Source: Clavulina sp. PMI_390
Lineage: Eukaryota > Basidiomycota > Agaricomycetes > Cantharellales > Hydnaceae
DNA: 64,000 nucleotides
Reading direction: 5' to 3'
NCBI GenBank assembly: GCA_015039315.1
Contig: WIDE01000062.1
Location: 124,001-188,000 of the forward strand
Below, piece by piece: positions 46,268 to 57,539 of this stretch; position 1 is the stretch's first letter; every line of letters begins with the position of its first letter. The notes under the pieces were generated by a model. The model was not told the DNA's origin. It ran no database searches and saw nothing but the letters and a program-made list of their open reading frames with translations. The translations under genes and the position numbers were made by a program.

Positions 46268-47179
46268 CTAGAACAGCATCACCACCAATCCAATGGCCCC
46301 GCGTATCGCTACTATCATCGATCCTAGATGGGAGGTTAGCGCAGTGACAGACGATGCACATAAACCGGCCCGGCCCCCTAAAGAAGTTAGCTGGAGGACC
46401 ACCTCTACTCACCAGTGATGGTGAGGATGTCCGTTACACGATAAATCGTGGTATCCATCCTTTCGTCGTGAATAATTTTGAGGTATGCTCGAAGTCCAAC
46501 TGTGACATTGAGGGCAGCCAATGAGGGATGCGAATAGGTCATCTGGCCTACTAGCATTCCAAGGATACTGGGAACGCACGAGATATTAAGCCCATGAGGA
46601 GTCCTACCGTCAGCCCTATCGTGTCAACGACACGATACATAGCGGCGACTCTCCTGGGTATTGCTATTGACCAAAAGATGCCATGAGATTTCAAATAACC
46701 GAGCAGAATCATGACCCAAGCTTACAATAGCGATAGAGAAAGCTGCTGAACGACCCCCATAGGTTGAAGCGAAATAACCATCGCTAGAACGAGCCCTGGA
46801 GCAACGGCTCGACAATCGATAGCACATAGAGACTAGAAGCGGGGCCAATTCAGAACAACAATTCCATACGCGAGAGGGAGGATTTTTCGGAGTAAAAGGA
46901 CAGACATGACGCCCAAGTAACTCAAGAGGATATCGAAAACGTTTGTCATGAGAGACAATCCCATCACTGTGAGCACAGTTTTGGAGACTGCGAAGGCGAG
47001 AGGAATAGACGCGGACGCTGCGTGGTATGGGCTGATGAATAGCGGCCTTGGCCCATTGTCAAGCTTGGCACTTGGAGTAATTGCGTATCAGCCAATACAG
47101 CACACGTGCTGTGCACACTAAGACCTGCTGCCCAAACATACCTTTGCAGACGATCGTCAGCGGACTCAGGGGAGGACAT
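46268..47179 (-). pseudogene. Orphan membrane protein, family copy 4, with one nonsense codon
   Basis: Exons on minus are 47179-47142, 47070-46906, 46832-46726, 46663-46580, 46499-46413 and 46323-46268 (38, 165, 107, 84, 87, 56 nt), essentially identical in layout to copy 3. Coding similarity covers the whole length: LFISPYHAASASIPLAFAVSK, LYVLSIVEPLLQ, LFRFNLWGSF, SIPRRVAAMY and a tail ending VVMLF. In exon three, the conserved Trp before the FRFNLW motif is TAG (46786-46784) instead of TGG. All splice sites and every other codon are open. So this is either a very young pseudogene or a single base error or allele in the assembly. If translated, the product would stop after about 82 residues, keeping only the first hydrophobic segments. 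Confidence 0.82.
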
Positions 47180-47913
47180 ATTGTTGTAGGGCGAGAGATT
47201 TAGCGGCAGGTGGTGGATCGAGGGATGGGCTGATGGAAGGAAGAAGTAGGAGAGATCTGGCTACAGTGAGTGCTTGTTACGGCTAACTGAATGCCGAAAC
47301 GCGTCTGAATTGTAACCAGCGACTTGCAGTACTCGCTGAGAGGGACCTGGATTCCATTATCATCTACAGCATGCCGTCTTGTAGCCGACGAGACGAAAGT
47401 GACTCGAAGGGAATGATAAATCCTTCCATCATGATCGGCCATCCCTCTTCGGACCTAATCACCTCATAGCGTCGGCCGCTCGAGTGAGTATGCTTTGCGA
47501 GCTCCCAATAGGTGGGGCTCATAGACTCCGTTGTGATAAATGTCTGCCTGGCACCGTTTGGGGCTAATGAAGGAGGAGGTTAGTGGATGTTCGAGTTGGA
47601 ATCGGAACCGAGTTCGGTTGCTACTTTTGACACGCGGGACCGCTGTCACAAAACAGGTCTAAGGTGATCTGCACTTGTGTATAAAATAGTACGTCTTTGG
47701 ACTGTTTTATATCCGATCATAATTCTACGATGCCCTACAGGAAACCTCCTCGAAATCGACAATCAACACTCCAGAGAGACCTGGACAGATTCCTATCCAC
47801 AACTTCAAGTTGGACTACGAGCATAATTAATTAAACTATTACACCGTATTGATACCATCAGTGATTACCTGAAGAGGAGAAGAGATGCATCAAAGAGGCT
47901 CCTTCATCGATAA
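47180..47913. other. Duplicated non-coding spacer, module C
   Basis: This is the spacer between the F-box gene and orphan copy 4, with stretches matching the module A spacer (41115-41822) and the B/A junction region (43257-43719). No ORF is supported. Confidence 0.7.
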
Positions 47914-49293
47914 TCAGGGTTGCAATGTCTGAGGGAACTCCAAGGATTGTGCATATTCTCCCCCACAAGCAAGCCATTTCTCTCCCACAATTGACACCAT
48001 AGTGCCGGTGTCAATATCGACGACAAGGGATAACCTACTTCTCCCTATGTCTATGAGCGCCGAGCTTGGTTGGCAGCGTACATCAAGAACCCTTCCGAGA
48101 CAGCGAGATAATTGCTCCCGCGACAACAGGTGATGCTGATGCCAGCAATTGAGAGGAAGAGACAGTCGAGCTATATTCGGGCAAGCCCATTGTGATGGAT
48201 CTTCTGTGGAGCAATTACGGAACTCTCCACACAAGGCAAGGAGCCCCTCGAGATTGCTGTCGTGCCATTGGGGATCCAAATACTCCAGCTTAGGTAGAGC
48301 ATGAAGCAAGGAAGCGATATCTTTGGCAGAAGGTGTCTTATGCCCAAAGTGAAAAATGTAAAAATGGGTGAGCTCTTTACAGCTCATTGCAAAAGTAAGG
48401 AGGGAGCAGAGACGGGGATCGCCCCATCCGCCGTGGATGGAGAGCTGCTGAAGGCGAGGAGATCTGACTATAGAGAGAAAATACGCCAAGACATCATTAC
48501 CGCGTAGGACCAACCGACGAAGTGCGGGGAAAAGCAGGGGCGCTGTTACGCCTGATAAGTCGAGGTATTGCTCTATGGTCCACTGCAGTACCTCGAGACG
48601 CGATGCATCCCTAAGGATGTCAAGAAGATCACGCGTAAGGAACTCTGTCGAGAGGACAAGAGATCTCAGAGAAGCGGGGTTCAATCCCGTCGGATCGAGC
48701 AGCGCGTGGACCCAACGAGGACTACTCAATCCAAGATGCTGGAGATTTGTGGGAGGATTATCACCAAACATTCTACGTGTCATGGGAAAATCACCATCAT
48801 CATCTTCATACTCTGCTGGGAGGCGGGCATTAAGGGTGTAGAGATTCGAGTAATCAAATTGGAGGGGGAAGGGATGTTGGGTATCGCCTACGCCTTCCTC
48901 ATAAGGAGTTAGATTGAGTGAACGGATCCTTCGGCCGGGATTCAAACTATCGTTCAACCATGATGCCTCCAAGGCTTTGAATTGGTCAATGTGCCCAACA
49001 GTGAGATGCAAGGGGCAACCATTTCCAGAACGTTGAAGCCAGATCTGGAAGCGCTCCCTCGAGTGAGCTGCTGGGGAGATCACGATGCAGCTCCAAATTC
49101 TAGGGGTATTAATAGCACATGCGCGCCACCAGAAATTGACTGCTAAGACTGACGATTTCCATACAGACGAGTCGAGAGGTAACATTGAGAGAAGAAAGAT
49201 TTCGGAAAGTACGTCCTCTGGTAGTCGGTAGATAGAAGGGCCTTGAGCCAGTTGTGGAGGTTTATTCGCGCTCAGTGCCATCGACGATACCAT
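47914..49293 (-). CDS. F-box protein, module C (intact)
   Basis: This is a 459-aa single-exon F-box-like protein and the intact reference for the minus-strand F-box subfamily. The F-box is at about residues 18-60: PSIYRLPEDVLSEIFLLSMLP, then WWRACAINTPRIWSC. The remaining 400 residues are Leu-rich with repeating LRSLVLS, LRRLVLRG and LQQLSIHG units spaced like degenerate leucine-rich repeats, a conserved DIASLLHALPKLEYLDPQW block and a C-terminal VSIVGEKWLACGGEY block shared with module A. By family it should recruit a target to an SCF ubiquitin ligase through Skp1; the target is unknown. Orphan membrane copy 4 lies downstream on the same strand. The ATG at 49293 is the first Met ahead of the F-box. 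Confidence 0.85.
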   Translation of the reverse strand: MVSSMALSANKPPQLAQGPSIYRLPEDVLSEIFLLSMLPLDSSVWKSSVLAVNFWWRACAINTPRIWSCIVISPAAHSRERFQIWLQRSGNGCPLHLTVGHIDQFKALEASWLNDSLNPGRRIRSLNLTPYEEGVGDTQHPFPLQFDYSNLYTLNARLPAEYEDDDGDFPMTRRMFGDNPPTNLQHLGLSSPRWVHALLDPTGLNPASLRSLVLSTEFLTRDLLDILRDASRLEVLQWTIEQYLDLSGVTAPLLFPALRRLVLRGNDVLAYFLSIVRSPRLQQLSIHGGWGDPRLCSLLTFAMSCKELTHFYIFHFGHKTPSAKDIASLLHALPKLEYLDPQWHDSNLEGLLALCGEFRNCSTEDPSQWACPNIARLSLPLNCWHQHHLLSREQLSRCLGRVLDVRCQPSSALIDIGRSRLSLVVDIDTGTMVSIVGEKWLACGGEYAQSLEFPQTLQP

Positions 49294-49838
49294 TGCATCA
49301 GTAGATGTCTCCTCAAGCTCAGGCTGAGGCGTGCTATGGAGATGGTTAGGAGGACAGGCAGTTTAACTTGTCGTGCTACGTTGGACCAACCTGGGTGGCG
49401 TGCCAGACATAATATACACGGGAAGGATGCAACTGAACTATGATGAGGCGAGTATGAGAGCCTTGCCTGTTGCCGTCGTCGCTGTGTTTAGAAAGTGGAA
49501 GCCAAGCCTTGATCACACCAAACAACAGCCAATCCAGTGTCTATCTCACTGGACCATTCATCAAGCCCTCGAATGATACACTCTGTAATTAAGTGGCATC
49601 GATTGTTCATACAGTTCGATGAAGAAATGCACTCCCAAATTAAGCGCCGTCCAAATCGGGGGAGTGACACACAAATGGCTGGTGCCGATATTTGGTCTTG
49701 TTTTTCCTCATCGCATTCGAATAAGTCGTTTGCATCGTCGTCCTCGCTGCTGCTGTCGTCGTCGCGCTCGTCGTTTTCGTTTCCTGTTTTCTCCTTTTCC
49801 TCTCTCTCCCTTGCACGTGTTACGACTTACGACGTGTC
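49294..49838. other. Divergent promoter region, F-box C / PIN4-like
   Basis: 545 bp. The F-box side resembles the module B upstream region. The PIN4 side is CT-rich (49700-49810) and has a CACGTG at 49814-49819, 20 bp before the start codon. Confidence 0.6.
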
Positions 49839-52501
49839 ATGTCCGACCTCAACGTCCCAGATCTTGCTGGCCTGGCCATCAACGACAACGCCTACGACAA
49901 TCCCGCGATGAACAAGAATAACAACAACAGTAATAGTGGCAGCGGTGCCAGCCCTGCCTTTTTCTCGACTGCCCCGCCGGGGAGCGCGCCCTTTGGCCAT
50001 GTTGGCCATGGACACGGCGGACATCACCTCGCCGGCGGGAATAGTCTGCTCCCTGGTGGTGGCATGGGAGGCGGTGGCTACGCCGGCGAGCACGGCCTCT
50101 CCCCTGGTGGAGGAGGTGGCGGCGCGAACGGTGCCCACTTCAACAACACGATCGCTAGCCTCAGCGCGAAACCCCGGGGTGGATTGCCTTCAGTGCGTTT
50201 TGGATTTCACTCGATTGAGTTTTTGTATTTTTCTGCCCGCTGACCGTGGGTGTTGTCGCTGTACGAATCGCGATGATGCTGTCCTCAACTGCTTTATCGT
50301 CTCCAGCACTGGCTAGATCAGTCGTCTTCTGCGCAGCAGGATCTTGGCCCGGGTCGATCTTCGCCTCCTGGGGACCTCTCGCTCTCCACATCGAGTGGCA
50401 GCCCCCCACCCTCGATGGCTGGCTCGTCGATGCTCTCGCCTCAGGGCATTATCCCCGCCACTTCTCCTGCCCCCACCAGCGGCACCGGCATTGGCGACGA
50501 CGATATCATCCCCACTGCTATCGTCATCAAAAACATCCCCTTCTCTGTCAAGAAGGAAACCCTCCTGCAAATCATTGTGCGTTCTGTGTCTGTAAAAAGT
50601 CAGAGCCAGAAATCTGACGTTTTCTGCATTTTTTCCGCTGCCGTGCCTTTCTATGCCGAAATCTATTGCCCTCACGACCAACGCGCGCTGTTCCCTGGCT
50701 GATCCGCTCTCACGCAAATCTATCAATGGACTTTTTTGTCGCTCCTTCGATGCTCGCGTCCCTGCTCCCTATCACTGCCGCACAACCTTTTTCTTTTGTC
50801 TCTCTCTGTCTCTAGGAATCACTCTCGATCCCGACTCCTTATGCCTTCAACTACCACGTCGACACTGCCGGCCAATTCCGTGGTCTTGCCTTTGCCAACT
50901 TCCGCCTCCCCCAAGACGCGGACGCGGTCGTCGCGGCCCTGAATGGATTTGACGTTCAAGGCCGCAAGCTGCGCGTCGAGTACAAAAAAGTCCTTCAGGC
51001 AGGCGAAAAAGAGCGTATCGAACGCGACAAGGCCATCAGGCGCATGCGGAGCATGCAGATGGAGAAGGAACGTCTTGCCCAGCAGCAAGCCCAGTCTCAA
51101 GGCATGGGTGGCGGAGACTGGGAGGATTACGGCCAAGTCCAGCCCAGTCAATACGGCGGTGGATTTGGAATGGGTCATCCCTCTCCTGGAATGAGCCATG
51201 CCTCTCCTGCCCGCTCGTATTCAAACGGAGGTTATCAGCAACCTGGCCTCCCCTCCGTCCCACCTGTCCCGCAAATCCCTCAGCACTATCTCGGTCGCTC
51301 CACGTCATCGCACCAGGTTCCCCCCATTGTGAACGTGACGTCTGGATCCCCGCCCCCGCTCCCTCATGTCGATGGGCTCGGTGCGCTTGACGGGTATCAG
51401 CGCTCGTTCTCGCCTCCGTCGCAGCACTCCGTGTCGCCTCCGCCCATGATGTCGCGTGGCTATTCGGGCCAAGCAGATTTGCAGCAGAGCCTGATGCAGC
51501 AATCTCAACCGCAGCAGCAGCAATCTGATCCCGCCCCTGCTCCCTCGGTTGCTCCTTCCACAACCTCTGCCACCACATCCTCTTCAAAGTACCATTCGAA
51601 TGAACTGGATATGAATGACCCGTCTACGCTCGAGATTTACTCGCGTATCCTCTTGTTCAAGGATGATCGCATGCGTGATGAGTTGGCGTTCTCGAGGACG
51701 CTGACGGCTTTGGAACGTCGTGTGGTCCATATGGTTGCGAAGAAGCTCGGACTTTACCATCGGAGTGTAGGCGAGGGCAGCGAACGCTTTGCGGTCGTGA
51801 TGCGCAACCCGCCGCCGCCGGCTGGGTCGGAGAGGGTAAGTTCACTCCAAAGATTTCCGAATTTCATTCTTGAAGTCTATCTATCTCTGATCGATCGTGA
51901 TTCGCGCTGTGTGTACTAACTCGCTTCCCCCTCTGTGTTCTTCTGATAGCCTCCTCCGCCGGCTCGCTCAGCATCTGGTCATCACACCCTTACGCGCGCA
52001 CAGTCCTCGTATCTCGCGAGCTCTCAAGGCCCACCTGCGACGCCCTCGCCCAACCGAATGATGCCACCCTCGCACTCTGCCCTGCGCGCCAAGAAGTCTA
52101 TGCCTGATCTTGGGCCACACCAAGCAGCAACCATGTCAGGCCGTCTTGGCTCCAAGACCTCGAGCGGGAACCTCGCCGGCTCTGGTGTGCGTGATGGCTA
52201 TGCTACCATCTCTGGTGCGGCTTCAAGGCGAGGCGGCGGTGGGCACGCTGGCTTTGCGGGTCTGTTCGGGAATCCCAACGGTTCGTCTGGGGGGGTGAAT
52301 GAGGATGGGACGATCCCTGCTGTCCCGCCACTGCCGAACAGCCTTGCGAGTCCGAGTGGGGAGCTTGGAGGAAGCATTGCGAGTGGGGTTGTGAGGCAGC
52401 CGAGGGGCCCGTCGAATGAGGGAGGCTTTGGAGGCAGGTTTGGGAGTGTGAATGCTAATTCGATGAAGGAGATTGCAGCTGCGCTCAAGGAGGATGCATG
52501 A
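49839..52501 (+). CDS. PIN4: RRM-R3H RNA-binding protein (PIN4 / Cip1-like)
   Basis: This is a 731-aa RNA-binding protein resembling budding yeast Pin4 and fission yeast Cip1/Cip2, which act in post-transcriptional stress and cell-cycle control. Exons are 49839-50192, 50307-50576, 50816-51835 and 51950-52501. After an Asn/Gly/His-rich N-terminus, the RRM (about residues 185-270) shows RNP2 IVIKNIPF and RNP1 RGLAFANF; it is split by a 239-nt intron. Then comes a charged KERIERDKAIRRMRSMQMEKERL helix, a Pro/Ser/Gln-rich region, and an R3H-like domain at about residues 480-545 (LDMNDPSTLEIYSRILLFK, then DELAFSRTLTALERRVVHMVAKKLGL, with Arg-x3-His). The tail is Ser/Gly/Pro-rich with RAKKSMPDLG and ends MKEIAAALKEDA. 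A CACGTG sits directly before the start. The symbol follows the yeast homolog. Confidence 0.9.
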
Positions 52502-53276
52502 AAGTGTGAGCATGCATACGTGTGTGCTGTTCGTGCTTGTCCTGTTTCCCTCTACGATCTCCTCGCCCCCTTAACTCTCTTCTCCTACTGGATGCGATGC
52601 TCTTCTCGTACGATACGACTCTGACTTTTAATCATGCCCCCCAACTCCAACCTATGCCCCACCTTATGACTATGCTCAACTATCTCTCCCTATCTCGCTC
52701 TTCTCTCTCTCTCCCTTTGCTTCCATTACATTTTTTCATCAAACTACGAACTTCCTGAATTCCGTTTTCTCATCTCGCATACACTCTGAGCTCAGTCTAT
52801 CTCTCATCTCATCTCACCTCATCTTGTCGTATCACGCGTCCACATCGCTTATCTCTCTCTCCCGAATTACTCTCTCGCTCATCTCACCTCTTGTCATACA
52901 TATCTCATCTTTGCTGTATTCGACTCGGTAGTCAATCAGTTTGGCCAGTGCAAGTGCAGTCGTACATCTCTTTTTTCTCGCTCCCTCTTGGTGATGGAAT
53001 CAAAATCTCCCTTTTTTCCTATCTGAAGCGATTCTGTCGCGTCTGTTCCAGTGTTCGTTTCTACTTGGTATGCATATGTGTCCAGTTCTCAGATTCTGAA
53101 TCGTGGAATGGTGGACGGCGCTTAAATTGGATCCTCCAGTCACGTGGCTTCGACGCTCGAATTCAACGACCCTGCATCCAACCAAGCTCAAGGCCCTTTT
53201 TGCGCCAATGTCAAATCAAGTCAAAAAGAATCAGCCAGATATTGGACTCTCTCCAAGCTTTCCGCGCGTCAACCAC
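52502..53276. other. CT-rich intergenic region
   Basis: This contains a long plus-strand TCTC-rich stretch (about 52540-52900), probably 3' UTR or low-complexity sequence, and the upstream region of the next F-box gene with CACGTG at 53141-53146. Confidence 0.55.
53141..53146. promoter_or_regulatory. CACGTG E-box, F-box array gene 1
   Basis: TCACGTGG lies 136 bp before the proposed start. Genes 2 and 3 of this array have the same core at 55376 and 58021. Confidence 0.5.
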
Positions 53277-55163
53277 ATGGCAGACTCAGAGTTGCTTCTT
53301 CCTGATAGCTCTATGACGCGTATAAAGTCACTTACAGACCAACGTCAAAAGGGATCCGCGCCTCTTGAAAGCTTCCCAATCGAAATACTCGTTTCCATTG
53401 CTGAACAGCTCGATATTGCTTCATTCGTGCATCTGTCGATGGTATGCGTATGCGGTGGCATTCTCATGACCTCCTATAGTTTGGCTTAAACGTGCTTCGA
53501 TATAGGTTTCTCAACTCATGCAAAAAGTCCTTAAGAGCCGTACCGTTCTGATTGCTCTAGTACTCCACCATCTGCATAACAACAAGATACCTGCTGCCTC
53601 ATTCCCACTCTCGTCCATGGAATCAAACGAGCTATACACCCTCATCACTCGCCGCCACCGTACTGTCTGGAGCGCGAGTCACTCGTGGCCAAAAAACATC
53701 GCGCCGAAGGAAAGCGCACTGATATTTACTTTATGATCCCTGAACATGAAGAAGCTTTCCCCCCTCGTGGACACTCTCGAGAAGGAGATACTCGTGAATA
53801 TCCTATTGCGACGTCCGCGCTCCTTCCTGGCGGGCGGTGGGCTGTGGTACTTTCAGGATTCAGGCGCCACTGGCATTTCTCCTGTTACGATCTTCAAACA
53901 CTCGTCCCTGGAGAGTTTTATCAGCCTGTGGCCACGCTTCAGCTTAGTCCTGACAATCTCGAGCATTCCATCTACATCAACCAACTCAGTCTCAGTATGG
54001 AGCGCAATACGTATAACTTCATTCTTTGCTCTCTTCCACGTGGCTACCGTTCAGCCCTGTGGAGGCCCCGGTAAGTCAATCCCTTTAAAGGAACTCTTCG
54101 TTTAGTTTTTCGTTCCCATCTTTGTTTCTTTAGCTGGAACTGTTTCGTACGACTGCGGATTGATCCTATCACGAGCGTGGCATCAATTTCCGAGCTTCCA
54201 CTACCTGGTTTATATCACTCTCACAAATGGAACCTCACTCTTGCTGGGGATTTCGTTGCATTCGAGAGTCCTCCCACCAGTGAGGACATCTCGCTTTCCA
54301 AAGCTTTCGTATGGAACTCGGCAACAGATACCATATCGACCGCCACCCCCGCCCGCATTCCTGCGGAGGGTCTAGTGTGTTACCCCTGGCACAGATTCCT
54401 CTGTACCAATGATGGTTGTGTTATAGAGTTGGAAGCCCTTCGGGAGACGGATGTAGTGCATGTCATCTTCACGACCTGGACGCAAATCGTGAAAGACGAT
54501 GACGTTACTGCTCCTTCCACCCTTTGTCCCTCTCGGGTTACGCGACACGCTGTCCATTTAGCTGCTAGGAAAGATCACGATTCTATCCATTTCGACTGTG
54601 AGAAATGGTTTGAGACTATGGATGAAGTTTTCATCGTACTCCATATTACGCGAGGCTTCACACCTCTATGGCAACAGCTGGTTCTCCATAAGGGAAGCGG
54701 TATATTTCACGTTCTTTTCACTCACCGAAGCCCCGCACCTAGAGGTTCTTGGATCAACACCTCCCCTGATTATCTTTTCAGGCATACGCCCAAGACTGAA
54801 GCCGCTGTAGAGGCTTCTGACTCATTCGTTCCCGATCTCAAACCCGATTCGCCGGCAAAATTACACCTGCAGCTGCGCATTGCGATTCAGTTTGGCTTTC
54901 ACTCCTGGGATTTGGTAGTACCAGCAAGCGACGACGACTCGAGATTTGGCGTTGATTCCAGCCTTCAGATATTTTGTGCATGGGCAGGTCGATGGCTTCT
55001 GCCAACGCCATTCACGAATGTGGAAAAGGACGGGTACCATTATCACATGCTGGGGGCGTACCACGGAATTGTGGACGGAAATACAGGAGGCAATAATAGC
55101 ATTGAAGCTCCACCGGCGAGGAAAGCCTACTGTAGATATATGATTGTAGATCCTTTGGAGTGA
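53277..55163 (+). pseudogene. F-box protein, plus-strand array gene 1 (single-base frameshift)
   Basis: This is the first of three related F-box genes. Exons are 53277-53441, 53506-54070 and 54134-55163; an earlier ATG at 53208 is possible. The F-box reads LESFPIEILVSIAEQLDIASFVHLSM and continues after the intron with VSQLMQKVLKSRTV. In exon two the frame breaks near the A6 run at 53691-53696: the upstream frame ends in a stop at about 53736, while the family sequence resumes one base out of phase with GKRTDIYFMIPEHEEA and LLPGGRWAVVLSGF. One more A would restore it. Beyond this the 3' two thirds are open to 55163, with WHFSCYDLQTLVP, RLRIDPITS, and the closing RYMIVDPLE shared with gene 2. 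It is a recent frameshift pseudogene or a homopolymer error in the assembly. Confidence 0.8.
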
Positions 55164-55497
55164 CCGAGATGGGCTAAGACATAGGCTCAATGCAATCAAA
55201 GTAATGTATCCAACCCCCAACATACTTTTCTAGGCATTCAGTCTCAAATCCCGACCTTCTCCCAAGCTCAATGGGTACCGTAGTACCGGCTCTCACACAA
55301 TCTTGTCTTTGTGCGAGCTTGAGTGGAGAGCTCGGCGTCGCCTCTCCATTATTACCGAAGTATGGGTGAGCAAATCACGTGGCTGCAGAGTACATATCCT
55401 CGTCGTAACTACATTTGAGTCTAAAGAAGTTTGCAAACTTCCTCCTTGCGCCCAAGGACTCTCTGCTCCTGTTCTCGACACATCGTCACACAGTTTC
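55164..55497. other. Intergenic, promoter of F-box array gene 2
   Basis: 334 bp with CACGTG at 55376-55381, 122 bp before the proposed start. Confidence 0.5.
55376..55381. promoter_or_regulatory. CACGTG E-box, F-box array gene 2
   Basis: TCACGTGGCT is at 122 bp before the start; the same extended string TCACGTGGCT occurs before array gene 1. Confidence 0.5.
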
Positions 55498-57377
55498 ATG
55501 TCAACTGATTTAGAGGGATCGAGTCCTACAGTTCTAGTGGGGGCAACATCAGCGGCTGCTGGCCTTGGTGATAACCCACCTGGAGCCAACTGCTCAGTTA
55601 TCGATGGATTCCCTATAGAAATTCTTGTTTTGATAATCGAAAATCTCAATATTGCTTCTGTGGTTCAGTTCTCTATGGTAAGTCGTTGGATATACAGCCT
55701 CCCGCCCGTTCTGGTGTTTGGGCTGAATCCTTGAAAATGAAATCCAAAGACTTCTCGCTCCATCTATGATATTGTGCATAGTCACACTGTTTCCGCAGCC
55801 CTAGCCCTTCGTTGTCTCAGCAAAGAAAAGATCCCAACCTCTTCCTTCCCCCTTGCCCAGATGGAGTCATCGGAGCTTTTCAAGCTCGCCATTCGGCGGG
55901 AGCGTATGATATGGAAAGCAAATCATCAATCATCAAATGATATTCCACGTGGACGGCGTACTAATATCAACCTGGTGATCCCCGAGTTCAAGGGGGCCGT
56001 CCGCCGTCCCGAAAGACATGAAGACGAGGATGAGGATGAGGATGAATATCCCAAAGCTACATCCTCAGTGCTCCCCGGCGGCCGTTGGATTGTTAGTCTT
56101 TCAGGATTTGATCATTGGCATTTCTCGTGCTACGATCTCCAGAGGCTTGTCCCTGACCATTATTATGAGCCAGCGGCGACCATAAGTATTGTACCAGAGC
56201 AGAAAGATTTTCCGGCAATACAACGACTCGAATATTGTGATGAAGATTCAACTTTCACTTTTCTAATCTCTTCTCAAGGCATGGAACTAGCCTGGAATGA
56301 AATTTATTCGTCCGGGTGAGCCGATCGGCTACAGATCTCAGTGACCAGAACTGATAGTGTCATTGCAACAGGTGGCACTGCATCATTCGCCTTCGAATCG
56401 ACCCTCTGACATCGCTTGTATCAATGCACCATGTTCCACTACCCGACTTCTACCATACTCGCGATTGGTACCTCAATTTATCAGGAGATTTTATCTCTTT
56501 TGAGACCCTCGACAGCTATCTTGCATATGATAATCTGGCTCCTTCCAGAGCATTGCTATGGAATTGGAGGCACAATGTTGCATCAAACGAGGTCCCTCGT
56601 CAAATTCCCGCAAACAATGTGATGCGTAGGGGCAGATTTATTCCAACGCCCGACGGCTCCTTAATTGAGCTGGAGGCGCTAGCCTCTGAAACCGTCGTGA
56701 AACTTTTTTTTACGATATGGACCCAATCTTGTGCCTCTGATGGGACTCTGGAACATCATGGAGCTCATTCTATCGACATCGCGCTCTCGCCGGCTACGAC
56801 AGAGGAAAAAGTTCCATATGTTCGCCTCGAGAAATGGGATTACCGCGACTCCTCTCATGATGTCTTTATAATCCTCAACATCAGCACAGAGGCGCCAGAT
56901 TGGGAAGGGAACCCTCTCTACCTGATGTTCAACAGAAACAGTGGGGCAATTCGAATTCTATACCACCGTGATTCCCCAAGTCCTGCTCTGCGGGATATCA
57001 CCGTACCAGAATCTCCTCATTTCTTCTTCAAATTTTCCATACCGCCAATGGTGGTGGGGTTAGGAAGACCAATAGACAGAAGACGCCATCATCTGATCGA
57101 GATGGGAGCAGCTCAAGACGAATTCCTCGAGGCCTCATTAATATTTGTCGAAGGCCCAAAGGTAGTGTTGATTTTCCCAGCGATGGACGAAGACGGGGAC
57201 CGTTCCCTTACGAGAGATGATGCTATTCGGTTTTGCTCGCGATCAGGCCGCTGGTTGCTATCAGCGCAATTGTACACGGTAACTAACAAAGAAGACGAAG
57301 AGGACGATGAAACAGCCTCAATGCTGCCAGTCCGGAAGTCATTCTGTCCATACATTGTTGTAGATCCTCTGGAATAA
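55498..57377 (+). CDS. F-box protein, plus-strand array gene 2 (intact)
   Basis: This is a 583-aa F-box protein. Exons are 55498-55677, 55750-56315 and 56372-57377. The F-box is interrupted by intron 1 at the same place as in genes 1 and 3: IDGFPIEILVLIIENLNIASVVQFSM, then TSRSIYDIVHSHTV. Next come a KEKIPTSSFPLAQMES segment, an acidic Glu/Asp run, SVLPGGRWIVSLSGFDHWHFSCYDLQRLVP and, after intron 2, WHCIIRLRIDPLTS. The C-terminal half has DWYLNLSGDFISFE and ends CPYIVVDPLE; it may form a beta-propeller-like or other repeat-free target-binding domain, but no family is recognised. The start follows from comparison with gene 1; the ORF is open further upstream. Unrelated to the minus-strand F-box subfamily at 41-49 kb outside the F-box. 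Confidence 0.82.
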
Positions 57378-57539
57378 GTACTGCCACCGAATTCGGCCCC
57401 ATTGATTTGCTCCTGAGCAGTGTTTAAGCGGTCGACAAAGAGTTACGAGTTGTTCACTTGACGCAGCCAAATGCATGCGAGCAATCACGTACTAATGCCT
57501 ATGTCTTAGCACACAGTTGCGTCCTGAGCTGGGTCCTGT

